Positions 20,401 to 30,846 of a stretch of 64,000 bases of DNA are shown in pieces; the first letter of the stretch is position 1, and each line of letters starts with the position of its first letter. The notes under the pieces are model-generated. The model searched no databases. It saw only the letters and a program-made list of their open reading frames with translations, and was not told where the DNA came from. The stretch is from Methylacidiphilales bacterium (lineage in GTDB: Bacteria > Verrucomicrobiota > Verrucomicrobiia > Methylacidiphilales > UBA1321), in assembly GCA_021272165.1 (NCBI GenBank), contig JAJSLK010000063.1:26528-90527 (forward strand), written 5' to 3'. A program made the position numbers and the translations under genes.

Positions 20401-21156
20401 ATGCCCTCCAAGAAAACCGAGCCTCCCACACCCAAGGGCAGAGGTATTCGCTGGAGGCGCTGGCTTGCCAGCGTCATTCTCGGCTTGGCGGTCTTGTTCG
20501 TGGCGCTTTTCGTCGCGGCCCGCTTTTACGGTTACGACATCGCTAAAAATTGGGTCGAGAGTCCCGCCGGTCCTCGCGTGGCGGCGCGGGAGTTGGACAA
20601 AGCAATTAAGGTGGATGGGGCTTTCGCGCCGATTCATCTCAACGGGTGGACGATTCAGACGGATTCTTTCACGAGTACGGGGTGGCCGGGAGAGGCCATC
20701 GGCGGTCTCGACGCTTACAATGTCCGCGCTCAATTTGATCCTTCAGCCGTTTGGCATCGGGCTTGGCGGTTCAGTAGCATTCAGATCGATCATGCGACCA
20801 TCCGACTTCTGGCCCCGGATGACGCGCTGAAAAGGAAGATGCCGCCCAAAAAACCGCCGCCATGGTATGCGGTATTCCTTCCGGACCATTTTGAATGCGG
20901 GCCGATTGTGTCGCAAAAAAGTCAGATCAACTTCGTCTTCCAAGGAATCGACTCGGGCATCCATGACGCGCATGTGCAAGCCGATCTGATCGGGAAAGAC
21001 CTGAAATATACGGTGACATCAGGCCAGCTCGATTTTCCGTATCTACCTACTCTCCAGATCAACAGGCTCGAAATGTTGGTGACTAGGCCTGCCATCACCA
21101 TCTACACAGCGCAACTGGCGGGAATTGATCCGCAAGATCCGGCCCGGCTGACTTGA
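20401..21156 (+). CDS. AsmA/DUF748-like protein, N-terminal part
   Basis: N-terminal TM anchor, then beta-rich AsmA-like sequence; stop overlaps the next ORF at TTGA. Confidence 0.55.
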   Translation: MPSKKTEPPTPKGRGIRWRRWLASVILGLAVLFVALFVAARFYGYDIAKNWVESPAGPRVAARELDKAIKVDGAFAPIHLNGWTIQTDSFTSTGWPGEAIGGLDAYNVRAQFDPSAVWHRAWRFSSIQIDHATIRLLAPDDALKRKMPPKKPPPWYAVFLPDHFECGPIVSQKSQINFVFQGIDSGIHDAHVQADLIGKDLKYTVTSGQLDFPYLPTLQINRLEMLVTRPAITIYTAQLAGIDPQDPARLT

Positions 21157-22589
21157 GCGGACGAGTCGGCATGCGCGAGGACAAGTCAATCGACGCCAAT
21201 GTGGAGGTCAATGAGATGTCCCTCGAGAAGATTCTGCCCGAAAACCTCCGTCAGCGGATTCAGGGCAAAATCTCGGGCAAGCTGACGTGGCAGCGTAACA
21301 AGTCCGGGGATGACATTGCCAGCGAAGGTGACTTAAACCTGACCGGGGCAAGCCTACACGACCTTTCCATCTTCAAGGAATTGACCGACTTGCACGAAAA
21401 TCCAGACTTGCAGGATTTCACGCTCGATCAGGCCAGCTTTCACTACGTCCTGCACGGCGGCCGGCTGGTTCTTAACCTTCATGCGCGAGCGACGGGCAAG
21501 TTCAACCTGACCGGGACGATCACCTACGACTTGAAAAGCAAGGTCGCTGACCTCGATTTATCGGTCGACGAATTGCCGTTGAAGATCTGGATGCCGAGTG
21601 AATTCAAGCCTCGCTACTCGGGCGTGGCGAAAGCGGCTTTGAAATGGCACGGGCAACTCGATACGGTAAAAGATTCAATCGCGACGATGGCGCTCAACCT
21701 TGACGGCACCCACATTTCGAACCCGGTGCTGTTGCGGCGTTTTTTGGCAAAGCAAGGTTTTCGAGCGCCGGACGAAATTCAATTGGACAAGGCGCAATTC
21801 ACCTTCAACTACCAGAATGAAACATTCAGTTTGATGCAGGCCGACTTGGTCGCGCCGGGCATCATGAACGCCCAATTATCCGGCAGCCTGACGAATGAGA
21901 AAGCCTTGACGGCGACCATGGATTGGCAAGGGATGAAGCTGCAGGATTGGCTTCCGGTCAAGTTCGCAAACCATCTGTCGGGTGACCTCGATGGGCACCT
22001 GACGCTCGCGGTTAGAAAATGGAAATTCGGGGACGGCTCTTACGGCGGGGATGTTCATTTGTTGAACGGAGAATTGAGCTACACGTCGATTCAGTCGGTT
22101 CTGGCAAGGTTTCTGAATGCACGGCCGCTTTTGAAGATGCCTCTGACCCGCACGCAATTGACATGGACCTGGGACAAAAGAACCCTGAACGTGAACGGAA
22201 TCGCTATCCGGGGAGCGAATGACATTGGGGTCAAGGGCGACTTTGCCATCGGCGGAGACGGCGAGCTGTTCGGCCTGTTGTGGGTCGGGACAAAGCCGGA
22301 ATACCTGAAATGGCTTCCGGATGCGGAAACAACGGTCTTCACCCATAAGGAAGATGGGCTGGCTTGGGCGAAGGTGAAGCTTTCGGGCACCATGAAGAAA
22401 CCCGGGCAGGATCTGGGCACCCAAGTGCTGGCGCAACTCAAATGGCATCCGCTGGCCATGGCAGCCTTGGGTGTCAAGCTGGTAAGTTGGTACGTGGGAG
22501 ACTGGTTCGGCGCAGCCGAGGAATGGAAGCGACCGGAGCAAGCAAGCGTCAAGGTAAAGTCTGCGATTACTCCAGCGAAGGCGAATTAG
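21153..22589 (+). CDS. AsmA-like protein, C-terminal part
   Basis: Repetitive beta-strand pattern (LSGRVGMREDKSIDANVEV, LTGTITYDLKSKVADLDLSV); continuous with the upstream ORF if one T is restored. Confidence 0.55.
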   Translation: MSGRVGMREDKSIDANVEVNEMSLEKILPENLRQRIQGKISGKLTWQRNKSGDDIASEGDLNLTGASLHDLSIFKELTDLHENPDLQDFTLDQASFHYVLHGGRLVLNLHARATGKFNLTGTITYDLKSKVADLDLSVDELPLKIWMPSEFKPRYSGVAKAALKWHGQLDTVKDSIATMALNLDGTHISNPVLLRRFLAKQGFRAPDEIQLDKAQFTFNYQNETFSLMQADLVAPGIMNAQLSGSLTNEKALTATMDWQGMKLQDWLPVKFANHLSGDLDGHLTLAVRKWKFGDGSYGGDVHLLNGELSYTSIQSVLARFLNARPLLKMPLTRTQLTWTWDKRTLNVNGIAIRGANDIGVKGDFAIGGDGELFGLLWVGTKPEYLKWLPDAETTVFTHKEDGLAWAKVKLSGTMKKPGQDLGTQVLAQLKWHPLAMAALGVKLVSWYVGDWFGAAEEWKRPEQASVKVKSAITPAKAN

Positions 22590-22617
22590 GATCATAATCG
22601 CCATTTGGTGAGTCCGA

Positions 22618-22645
22618 GGGGGCTAATAAAAGCAGCCCCCTCTTA
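22618..22645 (+). terminator. Rho-independent-like terminator after the AsmA-like gene
   Basis: GAGGGGCT aataaaagc AGCCCCCTC followed by TTATT. Confidence 0.55.
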
Positions 22646-22947
22646 TTGCCCTTTAGTGCAATGGGCACTTTGCGAGTAATAGCCTTGAATGTTCTTATGC
22701 AAGGTTCCGCTAAAACAGCGTTTACGGTCTCGGAGGCAAAACTTCCAATTTTATCTGCACTGGTCTCACTCTTGGTTTTCACTTCAGCTATGCGGCCTCG
22801 CATGGGTGCATTCGTCTGCCCCTGGGCATGGTTAAGGAACTCTATTGCCTCATCGCTTCCTGCACTCCGGTCCAAGTCATTGCCGAACCAGTCGATCCCG
22901 GCTATGCGGCGACCAAAAGCCCTTCGTTTTTCCCCAAGACTTGATTT

Positions 22948-25900
22948 ATGAGTGGAGATACTCGTCCCGATCAGGAGCGCCAGCCGGAAAATCTCCCGGA
23001 GATGCCGATGACAGGATCTGGCAACTTAGAGCACCGGGAGCCTCAAATCGGCGGCAAACGGAGCCTGGTCTGGCGGATCACGCCTATTCTCGCCCTAACC
23101 GCAGGTGCGCTCCTCTGGCTCGGCTGGCAGTTCTGGTCTCTTCATGTTGAGACCGAACACATCCGTTCCCACGATTTCCGTCTGGTGGAACTGGCCGGTG
23201 AGATCATCCACCTCGATGAAGTTCTGACCATGTCCGCGCGCATGGCTGCAGCCACCCTCGATCCGAATTGGGAGGCCCGCTATCGGCGATACGACCCGAA
23301 GTTGGATGACGCCATCGCGGAATGTTCCCAGCTTGATCCGCAAGTCATGGGTGCATTTGTCGCGCAGACCGATTTGGCCAACCGAAAGCTGGAAGATATG
23401 GAGAACCAGGCGTTTGATCGGGTTCATCGAAAGGATTCACTCGGGGCCTCAGCTATCCTTTCCAGTCCTGAATATGCACGGCAAAAGCAGATCTACGCCA
23501 ACGGGATACAGAAACTGAACGCAACGGTTCTCGCCCGGGCGAATGCCGCCATGGAGACCCAGCGCACACGTGTGTTGGTGGTGTTTATCACGCTTCTCTG
23601 CGTGATGGTGGTGCTCTCCCTGTTTTGGGCGGCTCTCTTGCGTTCAAGCAAACGGCAGACCGAAGCGGAGCAACAAGAAAGAGACGGCATGGCGGCCAAG
23701 AAAAGGGCCGAGGAAGCCACGCAGATGAAATCCATGTTCCTCGCGAATATGAGCCATGAGATTCGCACGCCGATGAACGCTATTATCGGCCTCTCCCATT
23801 TGGCGTTGAAAACGCCGCTCAACCCCAAGCAGCGGGATTACATCAGCAAAGTCCACAACGCCGGCACGTCGCTGCTGGCAATCATCAATGACATCCTCGA
23901 CTTCTCGAAAATTGAGGCGGGCAAGCTCAATATCGAGACCACCGACTTCCAGATCGATGAAGTGATTGCTTCAGTCACCACACTCACGGCCCAGAAGGCA
24001 CACGACAAGGGGCTGGAGTTTCTCGCGCATGTGTCGGCGGCGATTCCGGAGCACTTGCGCGGCGATCCACTCCGACTCGGCCAGATTCTGACCAACCTGG
24101 TCAACAACGCGGTGAAGTTTACCGAGCGCGGCGAAGTCCGACTCAAAATCGAGTTACTTGAACGTACCGGAGATAAAGTGCAGTTGAAGTTCTCGGTGCA
24201 TGACACGGGCATCGGCATGACCAAAGAGCAGGTGTCCCGGCTGTTCCAGGCCTTTTCGCAGGCGGACATGTCCACCACGCGCAAGCACGGCGGCACGGGG
24301 CTCGGCCTGACCATCTGCCGGCGGCTGGTCGAGTTAATGGGTGGACAAATCTGGCTGGAGAGCGAGCCCGGTGTGGGCAGCAGCTTCATCTTCACGATTT
24401 GGCTCGAGGTGAGTGACGCCGTCGCGACAGGAAGAGTCATCCCCGCCCAGTTCCAGAGCCTGCGAGTGCTCGTGGCGGACGACAATTCCGCAGCCCGTGA
24501 GATCCTCACTGAATCTCTCGGCTTCCTGGCGCAACAGGTCGATGCTGTCAGTTCTGGCCAAGAGGCGCTTGCAGCCATCAAAGAGCGTGATGCAAACACG
24601 CCTTACGACGTGGTATTCATGGATTGGCAGATGCCGGGGATGGACGGCTTGCAGGCCGCGCGGCTAATCAAGAACGACAGCCAGCTCCACAAGCAACCCA
24701 TCATCATCATCGTCACCGCGTTCGGGCGTGAGGAAGTGCGGGAGGAAGCGGAGAAACTCCACGTCGACGGCTTCCTCGTCAAGCCGGTCACCAAGTCCAT
24801 GCTCGTGGATTCGCTGGTCAATGTTTTCGCCGCGACCACAAGCGAAACGAAAGAGTTCACTGGCAACTCGATCGAGGAGACCACGCGATTTCAGGGGCTG
24901 CACGTCCTATTGGTGGAGGACAACGAGATCAACCAGCAAATCGCGGTGGAACTGCTCGAAGGTGTCGGTGCAAAGGTGGAGGTGGCGGGCAATGGCCGCT
25001 TGGCCGTCGAAAGGTTGTTCGAAGAGAAGTTCCCACCGCCGTATGACCTCGTACTCATGGACTTGCAGATGCCTGAAATGGATGGCTATCAGGCCACGGC
25101 CAGGATTCGCGGCGATAGCCGCTTTGCCAAACTACCTATTATTGCCATGACCGCACACGCCACCATGGAAGAGCGTCAACGCTGCCTTGATGCGGGGATG
25201 AACAACCACGTCTCCAAACCGATTGATCCGGCGCTGCTTTACACCACCGTGGGACGCTATTTCAAGCCATCGACCGATGATGGAGTGGCTGCCTCAGAAT
25301 CCAAGCCTGGTGTGGCTGCCCAGGAGCCAGTCTCCATTCCATCGATAGAAGGTCTCGATATTAAAGCTGGCCTTGGCCGAGTGGCCGGTAATCGAAAACT
25401 CTATCTAAAATTGCTTCGTCAATTCGCGGAGCAACAGGGCCCCGCGGCTGCGCAAATCAAGGAAGCACTGACGCGCCAAGATACCGCTCTGGCTGAACGT
25501 CTGGCCCACACGGTCAAAGGTGTCGCCGGCAGTCTTGGTCTGGGCGCTCTTCAAAATGTCGCAGCCACCCTCGAGAGGGCCATTGCCGCCAAGACTGATT
25601 CCTCAGCACTGGCACCTCTGCTGGAAGATTTCCGTGCGGGACTGGATGACTTCATTACGCGTCTTCGTGCTGCGCTGCCACCAGCGGAAGCCGTGTCGTC
25701 TTCTGTCGCTCCTGATGCCCCTCTTGATCTGGAAAAGGCGAAAAAGATCGTGCAAGAAATGATTGGATATTTGAACAACTTTGACCCCGCTGGCAGCGAT
25801 TGCCTCGAAGCCAATCGGAAACTGTTCCAGTCGTTGTTGCCCGGCGAAGCCTTCAGCGCGTTCGAGCAACAAGTGAACGGTTTCGTCTTCAGCGATGCGC

Positions 25901-25950
25901 TTGTCGTTTTGCAAAAGGTCGCAGCCGAGAAAAGAATTTTTTCCTTATGA
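22948..25950 (+). CDS. Hybrid sensor histidine kinase: HisKA-HATPase-REC-REC-Hpt (BarA-like)
   Basis: [20 protein letters not shown]; HATPase G boxes; two REC domains ([20 protein letters not shown]); Hpt motif [12 protein letters not shown]. Confidence 0.95.
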   Translation: MSGDTRPDQERQPENLPEMPMTGSGNLEHREPQIGGKRSLVWRITPILALTAGALLWLGWQFWSLHVETEHIRSHDFRLVELAGEIIHLDEVLTMSARMAAATLDPNWEARYRRYDPKLDDAIAECSQLDPQVMGAFVAQTDLANRKLEDMENQAFDRVHRKDSLGASAILSSPEYARQKQIYANGIQKLNATVLARANAAMETQRTRVLVVFITLLCVMVVLSLFWAALLRSSKRQTEAEQQERDGMAAKKRAEEATQMKSMFLANMSHEIRTPMNAIIGLSHLALKTPLNPKQRDYISKVHNAGTSLLAIINDILDFSKIEAGKLNIETTDFQIDEVIASVTTLTAQKAHDKGLEFLAHVSAAIPEHLRGDPLRLGQILTNLVNNAVKFTERGEVRLKIELLERTGDKVQLKFSVHDTGIGMTKEQVSRLFQAFSQADMSTTRKHGGTGLGLTICRRLVELMGGQIWLESEPGVGSSFIFTIWLEVSDAVATGRVIPAQFQSLRVLVADDNSAAREILTESLGFLAQQVDAVSSGQEALAAIKERDANTPYDVVFMDWQMPGMDGLQAARLIKNDSQLHKQPIIIIVTAFGREEVREEAEKLHVDGFLVKPVTKSMLVDSLVNVFAATTSETKEFTGNSIEETTRFQGLHVLLVEDNEINQQIAVELLEGVGAKVEVAGNGRLAVERLFEEKFPPPYDLVLMDLQMPEMDGYQATARIRGDSRFAKLPIIAMTAHATMEERQRCLDAGMNNHVSKPIDPALLYTTVGRYFKPSTDDGVAASESKPGVAAQEPVSIPSIEGLDIKAGLGRVAGNRKLYLKLLRQFAEQQGPAAAQIKEALTRQDTALAERLAHTVKGVAGSLGLGALQNVAATLERAIAAKTDSSALAPLLEDFRAGLDDFITRLRAALPPAEAVSSSVAPDAPLDLEKAKKIVQEMIGYLNNFDPAGSDCLEANRKLFQSLLPGEAFSAFEQQVNGFVFSDALVVLQKVAAEKRIFSL

Positions 25951-26963
25951 GCGCCACATCTCCCGCTGCTGAAAATCGCATCCTCATCGTTGATGACACG
26001 CCGGCCAATATCCAGACACTGACCGCCACGCTGAAGGAGAAGGGTTACCAGATTAGCGTTGCCTTGAACGGCAAACAGGCGCTGGAAGTCCTCACCCGCG
26101 TGGTGCCCGATCTTATTTTGCTGGACGTCATGATGCCGGAAATGGACGGTTTCGAAACTTGCCAGAGGATTAAGGCATCCGAAAAGTGGAGCCAGATTCC
26201 GATCATTTTTCTGACGGCCAAGACCGAGACGGACGATATTGTCCGAGGCTTCGAATTGGGCGCGGTCGATTATGTGGCCAAGCCCTTTAACGCCCATGAA
26301 TTGCTGGCCCGTGTCCACACCCACCTGACCATCGACCGGCTCCACCGTGAAAACGAGCGTCTCTTGCTCAATATTCTGCCTGCCGCCATTGCTGTCCGAT
26401 TGAAGGCGGGAGACGAACAGATCGCTGACAAGTTTGCCGAGGTAACGGTTTTGTTCTCTGACATCGTCGACTTTACCCCTCTTGCGGCCTCCATGCCGGC
26501 GCACGCCGTGGTCGAACTGTTGAATGATCTCTTTTCGCGCTTCGACCTTGCGGCGCACGAGTTGGGCATTGAAAAGATCAAGACCATCGGCGATGCCTAC
26601 ATGGCAGTCTGCGGCTTGCCGGAAAAATGCGCCGACCACTGTGAGCGCATGTTGAAGATGGCGCAACGAATGATGCAGATCGCGCGTGAGTTCACCGTCG
26701 AGCGCAAGGTGGCGTTGCATCTTCGGATCGGGATGAACTCCGGGCCGGTAGTTGCGGGGATCATTGGGCGCAGGAAATTTATCTACGATCTTTGGGGTGA
26801 TACGGTAAATCTCGCCAGCCGCATGGAGTCCCACGGGGTACCCGACGCCATCCAGGTGACGCGCGCGGTCTTCGATAGCCTGGGAGATCGTTATCCGTTT
26901 GAAGCACGCGGTCTGGTCGAGGTCAAAGGCAAGGGCCAAATCGAAGCTTGGCTCCACAAATAA
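25947..26963 (+). CDS. Response regulator with class III adenylate/guanylate cyclase output
   Basis: REC ([25 protein letters not shown]) then cyclase [64 protein letters not shown] overlap with the hybrid kinase. Confidence 0.93.
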   Translation: MSATSPAAENRILIVDDTPANIQTLTATLKEKGYQISVALNGKQALEVLTRVVPDLILLDVMMPEMDGFETCQRIKASEKWSQIPIIFLTAKTETDDIVRGFELGAVDYVAKPFNAHELLARVHTHLTIDRLHRENERLLLNILPAAIAVRLKAGDEQIADKFAEVTVLFSDIVDFTPLAASMPAHAVVELLNDLFSRFDLAAHELGIEKIKTIGDAYMAVCGLPEKCADHCERMLKMAQRMMQIAREFTVERKVALHLRIGMNSGPVVAGIIGRRKFIYDLWGDTVNLASRMESHGVPDAIQVTRAVFDSLGDRYPFEARGLVEVKGKGQIEAWLHK

Positions 26964-27200
26964 TTCCGCCTGCCGCTTAATTCTAACTTGTGCGACTATT
27001 ACCTCTGTGAGCAATAGAATTCGAGCCCTAGAACTCATTGCAAAAGTAGCCAGGGTCGCGTTTAGACAAAAAATTCACGGTTGATGCCCAAAGACGTGCA
27101 AAACCGTGAACAATGGCGAAAACCCATGAAAATTACATTTGGCCTAACACACTAATCACGAGCTTCTTGAAAAGAAGTGGAAATTGGCGGAAACCTATAG

Positions 27201-27226
27201 AGACTCAAAATCTGAGTTTTGAGTCT
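27201..27226. repeat. Perfect 10-bp inverted repeat (AGACTCAAAA N6 TTTTGAGTCT)
   Basis: agactcaaaatctgagttttgagtct read directly; one arm lies in the tRNA-Leu fragment. Confidence 0.9.
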
Positions 27227-27254
27227 GTGGCGTCTGCCATTTCGCCACACTGGC
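27217..27254 (-). pseudogene. tRNA-Leu 5'-half remnant
   Basis: ttttgagtctgtGgcgtctgccatttcgccacacTggc versus ttttgagtctgtCgcgtctgccatttcgccacacCggc in the intact tRNA-Leu: 36/38. No variable/T arm follows. Confidence 0.85.
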
Positions 27255-27316
27255 GCGCAATCTTCATTATGCCGCAGTCCCGCATCGGGACAAGGAAAGG
27301 CGGGCGTCCCGACTGG

Positions 27317-28636
27317 CTAAATCCGGCTCTGGAAGAACCGTCCGATGCGGTTGGCGACGAATTCGAGCATCGGCGGCGTGAGGCCGGGATAGACGCCGAT
27401 GAAGAGCGTCTGGTTCATGATGGTGTCGGTGCCGATGAGCTCGCCGTGGACGCGGCGCGGGATGTCCTGGAAGCCGGGCTGCTTGAGGATGTTGCCGCCG
27501 AAGACGAGGCGCGTTTCGATCTTGGCTTCCTCGAGCCAGAGGATGAAGTCGCGGCGATTGATATGGGGCTTGAGCGTAATGGGAAACCCGAACCACGAGG
27601 GATCGGCCTTCGCTGGGACCGTGGGCAGGATGAGATGCTCCTCCCAAACCTTGAGCCGCTCAAAATAAAACGCGGCGTTTTTGCGGCGCGCGGCGATGAA
27701 GGAGGGAAGCTTGTTGAATTGGGCGCAGCCGATGGCGGCCTGCATTTCGCTGACTTTGAGATTATAGCCGAGATTGGAGTAGATGTACTTGTGGTCGTAG
27801 CCAAACGGGAGGGAGCCGAGCTGCCAGCCAAAGCGCTTGCCGCAGGTGTCGCTGACGCCCGGTTCGCACCAGCAGTCGCGGCCCCAGTCGCGGACGGAGA
27901 GGCAGGTTTTGCGAACGCCGCCCTGGTTGACGATGACCATGCCGCCCTCGCCGAGGGTCATGTGATGCGCGGGATAAAAGGAGATCGATGACATGGCACC
28001 GAAGGTGCCGACGAACTTGCCGTCCCAAGTCGAGCCGAGCGCATCGCAGCCGTCCTCGAGGAGCCAGAGGTTGTGCTTTTGGGCGATGGCAACGAGCGCG
28101 TCCATGTCGCAGGGGATGCCGACGGTGTGAGGCACGAAGATCGCGCGGGTTTTCGGTCCGATGGCCGCTTCGACCTGGCTGACGTCGATGTCGTAAACGC
28201 CGGGCTGGCAATCAACGAAGACCGGAACGAGGCCGTTCTGGACGAGCGGCGTGAGCGTGGTGGGAAAGGTGACGGCGGGTGTGATGACCTCGTCGCCGCG
28301 GCGCAGGCCGTCCTTGATCTGCGGGCTGAGGAGCGTGGCGATCATGAGGAGATTCGCGGATGAGCCCGAATTGACGAGGTAGGCGGCGTTGCTGCCGAAG
28401 TAGTCGCGCATCAATTTCTCGAAGCGATTGGCGAAGGGGCCCGCAGTCAGCCAGAAATCGAGGATACTCTCGGCGCCGAGCCGCAGCTCCTCGTCATCGT
28501 AAACGCGGCCGGCATAGGGCACCTTGGTCTCGCCGGGGACAAAAGGCTTCGGGGCGTGGGCCACCTCGTAGTACCGGGCGACCAGGCGCAGGATTTCCTC
28601 GCGCAATTGCGCAGCGGTGGGATCGGGAGAATTCAT
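27317..28636 (-). CDS. rfbH: CDP-4-keto-6-deoxyglucose 3-dehydrase / LPS biosynthesis protein RfbH (DegT/DnrJ family)
   Basis: PFVPGETKVPYAGRVYDDEEL; LVNSGSSANLLM; FYPAHHMTLGEGGMV, with His replacing the PLP Lys as in RfbH/ColD-type enzymes; RDWGRDCWCEPGVSDTCGKRF. Confidence 0.93.
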   Translation of the reverse strand: MNSPDPTAAQLREEILRLVARYYEVAHAPKPFVPGETKVPYAGRVYDDEELRLGAESILDFWLTAGPFANRFEKLMRDYFGSNAAYLVNSGSSANLLMIATLLSPQIKDGLRRGDEVITPAVTFPTTLTPLVQNGLVPVFVDCQPGVYDIDVSQVEAAIGPKTRAIFVPHTVGIPCDMDALVAIAQKHNLWLLEDGCDALGSTWDGKFVGTFGAMSSISFYPAHHMTLGEGGMVIVNQGGVRKTCLSVRDWGRDCWCEPGVSDTCGKRFGWQLGSLPFGYDHKYIYSNLGYNLKVSEMQAAIGCAQFNKLPSFIAARRKNAAFYFERLKVWEEHLILPTVPAKADPSWFGFPITLKPHINRRDFILWLEEAKIETRLVFGGNILKQPGFQDIPRRVHGELIGTDTIMNQTLFIGVYPGLTPPMLEFVANRIGRFFQSRI

Positions 28637-28667
28637 GATCGTCGCGAGGGACTGAAGCTACTATATA

Positions 28668-28688
28668 GAGGCTATCCGAAAATTAGGC
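28668..28688 (+). repeat. Solo copy of the terminal repeat of the 32.9-kb MITE-like element
   Basis: GAGGCTATCCGAAAATTAGGC versus GAGGCTGTCCGAAAAATAGGC. Confidence 0.7.
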
Positions 28689-28719
28689 GGCCTTGCGATG
28701 CAAAAGCCGCCTCTGGGTT

Positions 28720-29817
28720 ATGCCTTTCGATTTTTCCATCTATTCCGGCAGGCGCGTGCTGGTGACCGGCCACACCGGCTTCAAAGGCGCGTGGCTTTGC
28801 GAATGGCTGCTTGGTCTCGGAGCAGAGGTGCACGGGTTGGCGTTGCCTGCCGCGGAACCGTCTCTCTTTTTCGCGCTCGAATTGGATCGTCGGATAAAGC
28901 ATGCGATCCAGGACATCCGTCATTTTGCCGAACTGGCCGAAACGGTACGGCGGCTGAAGCCCGATTTCATTTTCCATCTTGCGGCACAGGCGCTTGTGCG
29001 CGTTTCCTACCGCGAACCGGTGCCGACTTTTGCCACCAATGCACTCGGCACGGCGCATCTTCTGGAAGCGGTTCGCACGGCCCATTTTCCCTGCACGATC
29101 GTGGCGATCACGACCGACAAATGCTACGAAAACGACGGGCGCCCGCGCCGGTTCAAGGAAAGCGATCCGCTGGGCGGGCACGATCCCTACAGCGCCAGCA
29201 AGGCCGCGGCGGAAATCGTCATCGCCTCCTATCGCGATTCCCTCTTTGCCCACGGAACAGACGTAGCGCTCGCGTCGGCCCGGGCGGGAAATGTGATCGG
29301 CGGCGGCGACTGGGCGGAAGACCGGCTCGTGCCCGACTGCATCCGCGCCTTGTCTGTCAACAACCCTATTCCGGTGCGCAATCCCGGCTTCACGCGGCCC
29401 TGGCAGCATGTGCTCGAGCCAGTCAGCGGTTATCTGCTCCTTGGCGCCAAGCTCGAGGCGGCACGCGCTAAAAAGGATGCAGCGGAGGTCGCGCGTTATG
29501 CGCAGGCTTTTAACTTCGGACCCGAACCTGAGGCGAATCGCACCGTGTGCGATTTGACCGAGGAGGTTCTGCGTCACTGGCCAGGCCGTTGGGAACAGGC
29601 GACACAGGAAAAACATCTCAGGGAAGCACCGCTGCTGAGTCTGGACATCGCCAAGGCGAAGGAAATCCTCGGCTGGCATCCGCGTTGGAATTTCTCCGAG
29701 ACGGTCGCACAGACGATGGCGTGGTATCGGGAATACGAGGCAAAAAAATCAGCCGCCGCCTCGATGATTGATTTTACGCAGAAGCAGCTTCGCGCCTATA
29801 CTGAACGCACCGATTAG
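28720..29817 (+). CDS. rfbG: CDP-glucose 4,6-dehydratase
   Basis: MPFDFSIYSGRRVLVTGHTGFKGAWLCEWLLGLGAEVHGLALPA; SVTTDKCY-equivalent AITTDKCYEN; DPYSASKAAAE. Confidence 0.93.
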   Translation: MPFDFSIYSGRRVLVTGHTGFKGAWLCEWLLGLGAEVHGLALPAAEPSLFFALELDRRIKHAIQDIRHFAELAETVRRLKPDFIFHLAAQALVRVSYREPVPTFATNALGTAHLLEAVRTAHFPCTIVAITTDKCYENDGRPRRFKESDPLGGHDPYSASKAAAEIVIASYRDSLFAHGTDVALASARAGNVIGGGDWAEDRLVPDCIRALSVNNPIPVRNPGFTRPWQHVLEPVSGYLLLGAKLEAARAKKDAAEVARYAQAFNFGPEPEANRTVCDLTEEVLRHWPGRWEQATQEKHLREAPLLSLDIAKAKEILGWHPRWNFSETVAQTMAWYREYEAKKSAAASMIDFTQKQLRAYTERTD

Positions 29818-29884
29818 GTGACTAAACTGACTCTATCCATTAATCGATCCCTCCACGTTGTAACCGGCCAGCCTAAGGGGTGGG

Positions 29885-30475
29885 CTACCTAGGCCGAAAA
29901 TATCCCAGTATACTTATTTTGGGATTTCGTACACACCATTGAAGGTGAGTCATCGAATGGAGTTTTGAGCCTTCAAAGAGAAAGCCTCCCTCCATAAAGG
30001 GTGCTCTTACAGTATCGAATGAAGGCTGTTTCTCTCTCGCTCTCATCGAATGAAGGTAATTAATAACTGCGCAATCGAGCTTCCGCTTTACCAAATCCAC
30101 ATCCGTTGGATCACCCGGTTCGTTTTTGGGCATTTTCATTTTGGCAAGCCTAAAGGATTCTTGGCAGGGAGCATAGGCTCCCTTTAGAATTTCCAAGGAT
30201 TCATATTGAGTTAGGTCCAGACAATTTCCCGGATCAATAATAGCGCCAATCACAAACGGTCTTTTAATCCGGCTCTTGGATGAGCCGGGAGTATCCTTGA
30301 GAAAATTGGCCCAATGAAGTGCACGGGAATAAGAATTTTCCCAGAAATATGCTCCTTCTCCGAGCCAATCAAACCTATTGGTGCTTACACGAATCTCATC
30401 CTGTCCGCGAAGAATGGATTCGCCGGTCGTTTCATCGCAACCGTGATACCCCAAAACCCAAGCGGCGTGCCGCAT
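29885..30475 (-). CDS. Putative toxin with ADP-ribosyltransferase-like fold
   Basis: VLGYHGCDETTGESILRGQDEIRVSTNRFDWLGEGAYFWENSYSRALHWA resembles the YHGT...STN.YDWLG.G.YFWE pattern of ART-like toxins. TAAGAAAATG junction with a small upstream ORF. Confidence 0.55.
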   Translation of the reverse strand: MRHAAWVLGYHGCDETTGESILRGQDEIRVSTNRFDWLGEGAYFWENSYSRALHWANFLKDTPGSSKSRIKRPFVIGAIIDPGNCLDLTQYESLEILKGAYAPCQESFRLAKMKMPKNEPGDPTDVDLVKRKLDCAVINYLHSMRAREKQPSFDTVRAPFMEGGFLFEGSKLHSMTHLQWCVRNPKISILGYFRPR

Positions 30476-30479
30476 TTTC

Positions 30480-30650
30480 TTAACGATATTGAGCGGTTAG
30501 GTGCTTACCATCCTTCGAAAGAATCCCCGCAGAAATCAGGAAGGCTCGTGCTCTTTTCGGACTGGAATTGACCTTTGCAGCGGCACGTTTCATCACTCGA
30601 ATCTCACGAAGTGCTTCCTGCTTGGTTATGGTCGAGTATCCAGTTGTCAT
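30480..30650 (-). CDS. Putative antitoxin, 56 aa (not in the supplied ORF track)
   Basis: Read from the reverse strand: MTTGYSTITKQEALREIRVMKRAAAKVNSSPKRARAFLISAGILSKDGKHLTAQYR*; AAGGA upstream; 4-nt gap to the next ORF. Confidence 0.6.
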   Translation of the reverse strand: MTTGYSTITKQEALREIRVMKRAAAKVNSSPKRARAFLISAGILSKDGKHLTAQYR

Positions 30651-30809
30651 CGGTTTATTTCCTTAAGCAACTCATAAGCCACATTCAACCGCATCGCCCA
30701 TCGGGACTTATTACCGAGGCAAGATCGGCCCGAAAAGCTAAAATTCAATTTATTTCAGTCTCTTGGCGGTACTGAAAAATCCATTTTGCCTTGACGTAAC
30801 GCCGGGTAC

Positions 30810-30846
30810 AAGAAGAATCCTATTAGAATCTAATTAGACTCTTCTT
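30810..30846. promoter_or_regulatory. Two-tier palindromic operator-like site
   Basis: AAGAAGA atccta TTAGA A TCTAA ttagac TCTTCTT; both arm pairs share one centre (30828) and the site abuts the GTG at 30847. Confidence 0.65.

Noticed and set aside
25551-27038. 495-aa minus-strand ORF
   Set aside because: Antisense to the hybrid kinase and cyclase; no motif.
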